Assembly: GCA_003456055.1 (NCBI GenBank)
Contig: DMPG01000098.1
Location: 2,030 to 9,371 of the forward strand
Length of the DNA: 7,342 nt
Direction of reading: 5' to 3'
Source of the DNA: Bacteroidota bacterium
GTDB lineage: Bacteria; Bacteroidota; Ignavibacteria; UBA10030; UBA8401
This document shows, piece by piece, positions 1 through 5,983 of the stretch. The position numbers and the translations under genes were made by a program. Position 1 is the stretch's first letter. Each line of letters opens with the position of its first letter. The notes beneath the pieces were generated by a model, which was not told the DNA's origin, did not search any database, and saw only the letters and a program-made list of their open reading frames with translations.

Positions 1-2105
1 CCGGAAATGCAATAAAGGTTGGAGACTTACCTCTTGGTTTGGCATTATCTCCGGACAAAAAACATATTGTTGTCGTTAATAGCGGTCATAATGAACATAC
101 GCTTTCACTGGTAAATGTTGATCGTAAAAGTGTTGTTCAAACATTATCGATCCGAAAATCATGGAATGGTGTTGTGTGGGGTCCATACGGCGATTATTTC
201 TTTGTAACGGCGGGAAACGACAACAAAGTCTATCGATATGGATTTGCGAAAGATTCTGCGTGGTTTATCGCTTCGATAGTACTTGGTAAACCCTTCCCTG
301 AAGAAATTATTGCTCCGACAGGAATAACAATCGATGGTGAAGGAAAATACCTCTATGTGACTGCCCGAATGCAGCCATTGCTGTTTAAGTTGAATGCATA
401 TGAAAATACAATAGAGAAAAAGATTGAACTTGAAGGTTCTATATATACTTGTCTATTAGATGAGAAACGGCATCGCATTTATGTTTCGCTATGGGGTTCT
501 TCGGCTGTTGCAATTGTTGATGCAGAAAATCTCAATGTCATCGAAAATATTATTGTTGGTGAACACCCCTCAGCAATGATTATGGATTCCACAAGCTCGC
601 GATTGTTTGTTACCAATTCATCCGAGAACACAGTTTCAATAATTGACCTATCCGCATTAAAAGTCTCTGAAGTTATTGATGTTGGCGTTAATAAAAATTC
701 ATTACACGGAAGCACGCCGAATGCTCTTGCAATAAGCAATGATAACAAAACACTGTTTGTCGCTAATGCAGACAACAATGCTGTTGCTGTCGTTTCATTG
801 TCTCACAATAAACCAAGTATTGTTAAGGGATTTATCCCGACCGGCTGGTATCCGACAGCGTTGCTGAGCATTGATAGCGTATTGATTGTTGCGAACGGCA
901 AAGGGGAATCATCCTTTCCAAACCCAAAAAGAGAAAATCCTGCAGATCTTTTCCCGGGAACGGTTTCATTTATTCCTATTCCGTCAGATTCAACGCTTCA
1001 GAAATATACTGAACAGGTTTTACATAACAATCCTATCAGTAGAAAAAAGGTATATCCCGATTGGAACAATGACAATCCGATTCCGAATGAGAACGGAAGA
1101 AAATCTCCAATCAAGCATGTTTTCTATATTGTAAAAGAAATGCGTTCGTATGATGAAGTGTTCGGAGATCTTCAGCAAGGGAATGGCGATCCTTCGTTGG
1201 TTAATTACGGTCGTTCAGTCACCCCCAATCATCATGCATTGGCTGAAGAGTTTACACTGTTTGATAATTTTTATGTCGATGGGGAAGTTGGAGCCGATGG
1301 ACTGCAATGGAGCACAGCGGCGTATGCGACAGATTATGTCGAAAAAACCTGGCCAACGCTGTATGGAAGACGAGGCGGGAGATTTGATTATGAAGAAGAT
1401 GGAATCGCAACACCAAAAAGCGGATTCATATGGGATGCAATACAAAAAAAACAACTGAGGGTACGGAACTACGGAATGTTCCTGAATGAAGAAGCGTCGG
1501 AACGTGGTGAGATAATACCGCTCGTAAAAGGATTGCAGAATGTCACATCACCGTTGTACCGCGGGTGGGACCTAAAATTTCATGATACTTCCCGGGTTGC
1601 GTCGTGGACAAAGGAATTTGATTCGTTTGAAAAGGGTGATTCGCTTCCTCATTTTTCCATTATTCGATTGCCCGGCGATTATACTGTAGGGAAACGAGTG
1701 AATGAACGTTCACAACAAGCATATCTTGCCGATAACGATCTTGCACTTGGAAAAATTGTTGAACGTATTTCAAACAGTAAATATTGGACATCATCTGCAA
1801 TTTTTGTGCTTGAAAGCAGTTCCCATGGCGGAGCCGATCACGTTGATGCGCATCGTTCAATAGCGTTGGTCGTCAGTCCGTTTACAAAAAGAAATTTTGT
1901 TGATTCAACACACTACACAACCGCTTCAATGCTGAGAACGTTGGAGCTTATACTCGGTGTTCCTCCAATGACACAGCATGATGCGAGTGCAACCCCAATG
2001 TATAGATCGTTTTCTCCTATTCCGAATAATGAGCCATATGTTTTGAGACCAAATACAATCCCATTAAATGAAATTACACAACCTGTTACTCAAATAAATA
2101 AATAG
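1..2105 (+). CDS. YVTN beta-propeller / phosphoesterase fusion protein, 5'-truncated by the window
   Basis: The frame is open from the left edge (GNAIKVGDLPLG precedes the TTG at 39), so the true start is outside the window and the TTG is internal. Residue numbers here count from that TTG. Residues 1 to about 285 are repeated propeller blades of the YVTN/YncE kind, for example RIYVSLWGSSAVAIVD, RLFVTNSSENTVSIIDLS and TLFVANADNNAVAVVSLS. A linker with NGKGESSFPNP leads to an alkaline-phosphatase-superfamily domain at about 356-645, recognisable by HVFYIVKE, GNGDPSL, TPNHHALAEEF, AAYATDYVEKTWP, DHVDAHRS and TASMLRTLELILG. Such fusions are normally annotated as bifunctional YncE/alkaline phosphatase family proteins, usually exported; any signal peptide would lie upstream of the window. 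Expected metal-site residues are replaced: M368 where Asn is usual, S593-S594 where Asp-Asp is usual, and G418 and L422 in the usual SADGHQW motif. H601, D603 and H605 remain. It is therefore probably catalytically altered. The family call is firm; loss of activity is inference from remembered family motifs. Confidence 0.88.
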   Translation, partial: GNAIKVGDLPLGLALSPDKKHIVVVNSGHNEHTLSLVNVDRKSVVQTLSIRKSWNGVVWGPYGDYFFVTAGNDNKVYRYGFAKDSAWFIASIVLGKPFPEEIIAPTGITIDGEGKYLYVTARMQPLLFKLNAYENTIEKKIELEGSIYTCLLDEKRHRIYVSLWGSSAVAIVDAENLNVIENIIVGEHPSAMIMDSTSSRLFVTNSSENTVSIIDLSALKVSEVIDVGVNKNSLHGSTPNALAISNDNKTLFVANADNNAVAVVSLSHNKPSIVKGFIPTGWYPTALLSIDSVLIVANGKGESSFPNPKRENPADLFPGTVSFIPIPSDSTLQKYTEQVLHNNPISRKKVYPDWNNDNPIPNENGRKSPIKHVFYIVKEMRSYDEVFGDLQQGNGDPSLVNYGRSVTPNHHALAEEFTLFDNFYVDGEVGADGLQWSTAAYATDYVEKTWPTLYGRRGGRFDYEEDGIATPKSGFIWDAIQKKQLRVRNYGMFLNEEASERGEIIPLVKGLQNVTSPLYRGWDLKFHDTSRVASWTKEFDSFEKGDSLPHFSIIRLPGDYTVGKRVNERSQQAYLADNDLALGKIVERISNSKYWTSSAIFVLESSSHGGADHVDAHRSIALVVSPFTKRNFVDSTHYTTASMLRTLELILGVPPMTQHDASATPMYRSFSPIPNNEPYVLRPNTIPLNEITQPVTQINK

Positions 2106-2118
2106 AAAGAATACCGCT

Positions 2119-3261
2119 ATGAACATAGCCATACCAAAAGAAAATTCGAAAGATGAGATTCGAGTGCCAATGCTTCCGGTTGTTGTGGAGAAACTGGTTA
2201 AAAAAGGGGCTCATATCACGATCGAAACCGGACTTGGTGCATCGCTGGGCATTACCGATGCTGAGTACACAAAAGTCGGTGCTTTTGTAGAAAAAAACCG
2301 AAAAAAATTGCTAGCATCTGGTGATATTGTACTTCGATTGCGCAAACCTGAGGAAAAAGAGCTGCCGCAGTTGAAAAAAGGTGCGATCCATATTTCCTAC
2401 CTTGATCCGTTCAACGAACCAAAACTTCTTGCATCATTTGCAAAGAACAAAGTGTCTGCCATTTCGATGGAAATGATTCCGCGTTCAACGCGGGCGCAAA
2501 AGATGGATGCGCTCAGCTCGCAGGCAAGTCTTGCAGGTTATGCTGCGGTATTAGTTGCAGCAAACAATATTGCAAAGATCTTCCCGATGATGATGACCCC
2601 TGCGGGAACAATTCAACCGTCGAAAGTATTTATCATCGGAGCCGGAGTTGCAGGATTGCAGGCAATTGCAACTGCAAAACGACTCGGTGCAAAAGTAGAT
2701 GCCTTTGATACACGTCCGATTGCAAAGAGCGATGTACTTTCACTCGGTGCAAAATTTGTTGAAGTTGATCTTGGCGAAACAGGGCAGACCGCACAAGGGT
2801 ATGCAAAAGCGTTGACAGAAGAACAATTAAAGAAGCAACGCGATGTGATGAAACAATATTGCGCCGCCGCAGATGTTGTCATTACAACTGCGCAAGTGTT
2901 CGGACGCAAAGCGCCTATTATTGTGACCCATGAAATGATCGATGCAATGAAGCCAGGTTCTGTTGTTGTCGATCTTGCAATTGAAACCGGTGGTAATGTT
3001 GAAGGAGCAGAGCTCGGTAAGATCGTAAAGAAGAAAGGGGTAAAGATCATCGGTCTTGCAAACATGCCGGCACGAGTTGCGCAAAATGCAAGTTTGATGT
3101 ATTCAAATAATCTCTTCAATCTTCTCGACGAGTTTTGGGATAAAGAGAAAAAGAAATTCGATCTGAAACTGGATGATGACATTATCAAAGGATGCTTGAT
3201 CACCCATGGTGGTGCCATCGTTCATCCGACATTTACCGAAAAAAAAACTGAAAAGAAATAA
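2119..3261 (+). CDS. pntAA: NAD(P) transhydrogenase, alpha-1 subunit (NAD(H)-binding domain I)
   Basis: This soluble subunit binds NAD(H) and passes hydride to the NADP(H) domain of PntB across the complex at the cytoplasmic face. At 380 residues it matches the separate alpha-1 subunit of split-alpha enzymes such as Rhodospirillum rubrum, and it lacks the membrane segments that E. coli PntA carries at its C-terminus. The Rossmann glycine motif GAGVAG is at residues 174-179, followed by LQAIATAKRLGAKVDAFDTRP. The conserved Arg-Gln-Asp set that contacts nicotinamide in R. rubrum is present with correct spacing as R122, Q127 and D130 (RSTRAQKMD). The C-terminal LKLDDDIIKG...GAIVHP is also typical. 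The ATG at 2119 lies 13 bp after the stop of the upstream gene, with only a weak purine-rich stretch (AGAAAGA, about 2104-2110) before it, so co-transcription with that gene is plausible. pntAB follows after 65 bp. Confidence 0.96.
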   Translation: MNIAIPKENSKDEIRVPMLPVVVEKLVKKGAHITIETGLGASLGITDAEYTKVGAFVEKNRKKLLASGDIVLRLRKPEEKELPQLKKGAIHISYLDPFNEPKLLASFAKNKVSAISMEMIPRSTRAQKMDALSSQASLAGYAAVLVAANNIAKIFPMMMTPAGTIQPSKVFIIGAGVAGLQAIATAKRLGAKVDAFDTRPIAKSDVLSLGAKFVEVDLGETGQTAQGYAKALTEEQLKKQRDVMKQYCAAADVVITTAQVFGRKAPIIVTHEMIDAMKPGSVVVDLAIETGGNVEGAELGKIVKKKGVKIIGLANMPARVAQNASLMYSNNLFNLLDEFWDKEKKKFDLKLDDDIIKGCLITHGGAIVHPTFTEKKTEKK

Positions 3262-3277
3262 TTTATTAAACATCAAT

Positions 3278-3302
3278 CGATGTGCTTAGTAGAACCACAT
3301 CG
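3278..3302. repeat. Small inverted repeat in the pntAA-pntAB gap
   Basis: CGATGTG at 3278-3284 and CACATCG at 3296-3302 are exact reverse complements, giving a 7-bp stem with an 11-base loop. It sits in the only real gap of the operon (3262-3326) and ends about 14 bases before the Shine-Dalgarno GGGAG of pntAB. No T-run follows, so it is not a classical terminator. It could be an mRNA stability or translation element, or chance; the stem is short. Confidence 0.3.
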
Positions 3303-3326
3303 CTTCGAAATTAATCGGGAGAAAAT

Positions 3327-3623
3327 ATGCAAATAGAATTAGTCTACATTCTCATACTCGCAGGGTTTGTCGGGTTTGAGATCATTAAGAAGGTCACGCC
3401 GACATTGCACACGCCGTTGATGTCTGCAACAAATGCGATCTCCGGTATATCGCTGGTCGGTTCACTGGTTGCAGCAGGTGTCGCCGGCGGCGGAGTAAAT
3501 TCCGATATCAGTCATATCCTTGGATTTGTTGCGGTCACTGCGGCAACGATCAATGTTGTCGGCGGGTTTATGATCACTGAGCGTATGTTGAAGATGTTCA
3601 AGAAGAAGGAGAAGAAATCATGA
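3327..3623 (+). CDS. pntAB: NAD(P) transhydrogenase, alpha-2 subunit (membrane domain II part)
   Basis: This small membrane subunit supplies part of the proton channel of the transhydrogenase. The 98 residues contain about three hydrophobic segments (roughly 4-20, 37-56 and 62-84) and the family signature VTPTLHTPLMSATNAISGI, which closely follows the matching part of E. coli PntA. The C-terminus, GGFMITERMLKMFKKK, is the usual positively charged cytoplasmic end after the last helix (E. coli has GGFTVTQRMLKMFRK). It is shorter than R. rubrum alpha-2 as I recall that protein, mainly at the N-terminus. The ATG at 3327 has a good Shine-Dalgarno, GGGAG at 3317-3321, five bases upstream. The stop overlaps the pntB start in an ATGA at 3620-3623, so the two membrane subunits are translationally coupled. 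Confidence 0.95.
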   Translation: MQIELVYILILAGFVGFEIIKKVTPTLHTPLMSATNAISGISLVGSLVAAGVAGGGVNSDISHILGFVAVTAATINVVGGFMITERMLKMFKKKEKKS

Positions 3624-4999
3624 ATTATTATATGGAATTTGTGTACGTCATTTCTTCGATACTCTTCATCATGGGGCTTAAAGGTCTCAGTCATCCGGAA
3701 TCAGCACGCCGCGGAATGCATTATGCAGAAATAGGGATGCTTCTTGCGGTTATAGGAACACTTGTCAGCGGAAAAATTATAACATGGGAATGGATCATTG
3801 CTGGAATTATTATCGGTTCTGCAATCGGTTCTGCAATGGCCATCTTTATGCCGATGACAGCAATGCCGCAACGAATTGCACTTTCACATGCATTCGGAGC
3901 GCTTGCAGCCGTCCTTGTCGGGATCAATGAATATATTGAAAAAGGTCATCTTGGTGAATTATCCAGCGGATTAATGGGAGCGCTCGGATTTGAAGTTCTT
4001 TTTGGCGCGTTAACCGTAACCGGAAGTTTAATGGCCTTTGGTAAATTAAATGAAATGATCAAGGGTGCTCCAATAACGTATAAGGGACAAAATATTGTAA
4101 ACATTTCTCTCTTTTTGATTACCGTTGGGATGTTTGTCTATCTTGTTTTCTTCCCTTACGAACCGGTTGTTTTTTATTCAATGATCGCTCTTTCTTTTGT
4201 TATCGGAATTTTTATCGTATTGCCAATCGGCGGTGCAGATATGCCGGTAGTTATTTCGTTGATGAATTCATACGCAGGTCTCGCCATTGCAGCAACAGGA
4301 TTTGCCATCGACAATAAAGTGCTGATCATTGCCGGATCGCTTGATGGCTCTTCGGGATTCATTCTTTCTATCATCATGAGTAAGGCGATGAATCGCTCAT
4401 TTGCAAACGTTCTGTTTGGTGCTGTCGGCACCCCGCAGGTAGATCATACAAATCTTGCTGAAGCTCGTCCCATCACACGTTTTGGAATTGAAGACACAAA
4501 ATTTGTTTTGGAACAGGCTGAGCGCGTTGTCATTGTTCCCGGATATGGAATGGCAGTTGCTCAAGCGCAGCATACCGTCCGTGAATTGAGTGATGAATTA
4601 GAAAAACGCGGGATCAAAGTTGAATTTGCAATCCATCCGGTTGCAGGTCGTATGCCGGGGCATATGAATGTACTTCTTGCTGAAGCAAATGTATCGTATG
4701 ACCAATTGCTTGAAATGGAAGCGATCAATCCGACGATGGATACGGTCGATGTGTGTATCGTTATCGGTGCGAATGATGTTGTCAATCCGGCAGCACGAAC
4801 TGAAAAATCAAGTCCGATCTACGGAATGCCGATCATCAATGTTGATAAAGCAAAAACCGTCATTGTAATGAAACGTTCAATGGCAACCGGTTTTGCAGGA
4901 ATTGAAAACCCGTTGTTCTATGAACCGAATACCAAAATGTTGTTCGGCGATGCAAAAAAAGTATTACAAGAACTTGTTACGGAGTTTAAGAAAGTTTAA
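3620..4999 (+). CDS. pntB: NAD(P) transhydrogenase, beta subunit (membrane domain II and NADP(H)-binding domain III)
   Basis: PntB provides the remaining transmembrane helices of the proton channel and the NADP(H) site, completing the H+-coupled NADH to NADP+ hydride transfer enzyme. Its 459 residues are normal for the family. Residues 1 to about 265 are strongly hydrophobic with several helices. H90, in ALSHAFGALAAVLVG, aligns with the E. coli proton-channel histidine (beta-His91), and N216, in LMNSYAG, aligns with E. coli beta-Asn222. Residues about 290-459 form domain III, with the NADP motif VPGYGMAVAQAQ, then HPVAGRMPGHMNVLLAEA, VIGANDVVNPAA, VIVMKRSMATGFAGIENPLF and MLFGDAKK. All landmarks are intact, so the enzyme should be active. 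The start is set by the 4-bp ATGA overlap with pntAB and the purine-rich AAGAAGGAGAAG at 3603-3614. A strong terminator follows 27 bp after the stop. Confidence 0.97.
   Translation: MNYYMEFVYVISSILFIMGLKGLSHPESARRGMHYAEIGMLLAVIGTLVSGKIITWEWIIAGIIIGSAIGSAMAIFMPMTAMPQRIALSHAFGALAAVLVGINEYIEKGHLGELSSGLMGALGFEVLFGALTVTGSLMAFGKLNEMIKGAPITYKGQNIVNISLFLITVGMFVYLVFFPYEPVVFYSMIALSFVIGIFIVLPIGGADMPVVISLMNSYAGLAIAATGFAIDNKVLIIAGSLDGSSGFILSIIMSKAMNRSFANVLFGAVGTPQVDHTNLAEARPITRFGIEDTKFVLEQAERVVIVPGYGMAVAQAQHTVRELSDELEKRGIKVEFAIHPVAGRMPGHMNVLLAEANVSYDQLLEMEAINPTMDTVDVCIVIGANDVVNPAARTEKSSPIYGMPIINVDKAKTVIVMKRSMATGFAGIENPLFYEPNTKMLFGDAKKVLQELVTEFKKV
3812..3835 (+). repeat. Perfect 12-bp tandem duplication inside pntB
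   Basis: ATCGGTTCTGCA occurs twice in direct succession (3812-3823 and 3824-3835). It encodes the repeated peptide IGSA-IGSA in a membrane helix. Related PntB proteins carry similar small-residue GxxxG-like runs here, so the peptide fits the family and only the DNA identity is notable. Confidence 0.85.
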
Positions 5000-5025
5000 G
5001 TATTCCTATTTGCTGTTGTATAAAA

Positions 5026-5058
5026 AAATCCCACGCAACTTAACTGTGCGTGGGATTT
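5026..5058. terminator. Bidirectional intrinsic terminator between pntB and the converging minus-strand gene
   Basis: AAATCCCACGCA (5026-5037) and TGCGTGGGATTT (5047-5058) form a perfect 12-bp stem with a 9-base loop. Reading on the minus strand the stem runs into seven T (the complement of the A-run at 5022-5028), a strong terminator for the 257-residue gene. Reading on the plus strand it runs into TTTCTATTT, a weaker but plausible end for the pnt operon. The position between two converging stops (4999 and 5082) fits both roles. Confidence 0.9.
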
Positions 5059-5081
5059 CTATTTACAGCACAGTAAAGGTT

Positions 5082-5855
5082 CTATTGTAATTCTCCCGTT
5101 ATTGTTCCTCCCCCCATCATATCGGGAAGGATTGTTTCTGTTTTTACAACCTCATGCGTTGAGACACTGATCCAATAAATGAATCTCATTCCATCGTTCT
5201 CCGAAGGAGCCATCTCAACTTTATATGCTACGAATGTTCCTTTCGCAACGGCAATTTTTTCTCTGGTCAATACTATCACAGAATGTTTTCTAACTGTTGC
5301 GCTCATAACGTCGAACAAATTGATGTTTGTCATATAGGCATCATTGAACGGAAGTGTTGCAATGATTGCACCAATTGACGATGAACTTGGAAGCGTTGGC
5401 TCGGTAATCATAGCATTGATCGGCATAGTTTGTCCGTTGGTTTGTATAATACCATTCACGCTTTTATCAGTAAAAACAAATGTCAACGTTGCCGGACCTT
5501 GCTGTGATCGCTGACTGATCGGATATAAAGTTATTCCGTCATAATCCGTTGTGTCCGAACTATTTCCCATTGCTCCGGTCGATGACTCCACAATACGAAC
5601 GATATTCATCCCGGCAATGGTTATTTTTGCAATGGTTTGAGTGGAAGTGATATGGAATTCCTGTCCGCGCACAGCCAAGCTAATTTTATATTTTGTTGTT
5701 CCTTCTTTCAACAATGATGGATTAAAAATCGTTGTTGTGTCTGATATTTCCAGATTACCAACGAATTCTTTGTTGTTAGTACTCTTTTGTAATTGTGTAA
5801 AACTGTTCTGTGATAACACCAGCCACAAGGTTGCGAATAACGTATGATACAACAT
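5082..5855 (-). CDS. Probable exported protein with DUF3108-like C-terminal pattern, function unknown
   Basis: This 257-residue protein begins with a short hydrophobic stretch (residues about 5-14, LFATLWLVLS) that looks like a signal peptide, though its n-region lacks Lys and Arg. The rest is rich in alternating hydrophobic/polar strands and in Ser and Thr, suggesting a mostly beta-structured envelope protein. The second half resembles DUF3108-type proteins: a LPFNDAYM stretch (168-175) like the family's LPL-x-x-GY, then KGTFVAYKVEM (205-215), YWIS (227-230) and VVKTE (236-240). I judged this by pattern and not by alignment. DUF3108 proteins are periplasmic beta proteins of unclear role. The ATG (complement of 5853-5855) has a good Shine-Dalgarno, AAGGA (complement of 5861-5865), five bases away. 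It is transcribed towards the pnt operon and away from the lipoprotein gene, and ends at the shared terminator. No catalytic motif was seen. Confidence 0.8.
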   Translation of the reverse strand: MLYHTLFATLWLVLSQNSFTQLQKSTNNKEFVGNLEISDTTTIFNPSLLKEGTTKYKISLAVRGQEFHITSTQTIAKITIAGMNIVRIVESSTGAMGNSSDTTDYDGITLYPISQRSQQGPATLTFVFTDKSVNGIIQTNGQTMPINAMITEPTLPSSSSIGAIIATLPFNDAYMTNINLFDVMSATVRKHSVIVLTREKIAVAKGTFVAYKVEMAPSENDGMRFIYWISVSTHEVVKTETILPDMMGGGTITGELQ

Positions 5856-5925
5856 TTTGATCCTTTATCATTTTGAATTGGTGAAATGTCGTGGTAAATT
5901 ACGTATGATGATCGAATACAGTAAA

Positions 5926-5957
5926 CGAAAGTATAAATTATAAAACTATGGAACAAA
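5926..5957 (-). promoter_or_regulatory. Possible Bacteroidota-type promoter for the minus-strand gene
   Basis: On the minus strand, TTTG (complement of 5954-5957) is followed after 20 bases by TACTTTCG (complement of 5926-5933). The known Bacteroidota primary-sigma pattern is TTTG, about 19-21 bases, then TAnnTTTG; this site differs at one base. It would start transcription about 60 bases upstream of the ATG at 5855. In an AT-rich region such a match may be chance. Confidence 0.3.
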
Positions 5958-5966
5958 TGTTCATAT
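5946..5966. promoter_or_regulatory. Imperfect dyad in the divergent promoter region
   Basis: GAACA (5951-5955) and TGTTC (5958-5962) are reverse complements separated by AA. Allowing one extra base on the left, the symmetry extends to TATGGAACA / TGTTCATA. It covers the two upstream in-frame ATG codons of the lipoprotein gene and overlaps the possible minus-strand promoter, where an operator could affect both divergent genes. It is short and no regulator gene is in view. Confidence 0.25.
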
Positions 5967-5983
5967 CCAAAAAGAGTATAATT

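Noticed and set aside
39..41. TTG as the start codon of the propeller/phosphoesterase gene
   Set aside because: The reading frame continues unbroken to the left edge and the upstream residues complete a propeller blade, so this is an internal leucine codon.
2613..3218. 201-codon open frame on the minus strand inside pntAA
   Set aside because: It lies wholly opposite a clearly real gene, has low-complexity Ser/Phe-rich composition and no recognisable domain or ribosome binding site; it is a shadow of pntAA codon use.
5948..5959. Upstream in-frame ATG codons (5948 and 5957) as the lipoprotein start
   Set aside because: They would add MEQMFISKKSII before an already complete lipoprotein signal peptide, and they lie within the dyad without a good ribosome binding site.
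5977..5982. TATAAT just before the lipoprotein ATG as a -10 box
   Set aside because: It ends one base before the start codon, so transcription would begin inside the coding region, and no matching -35 element is seen at the right distance.
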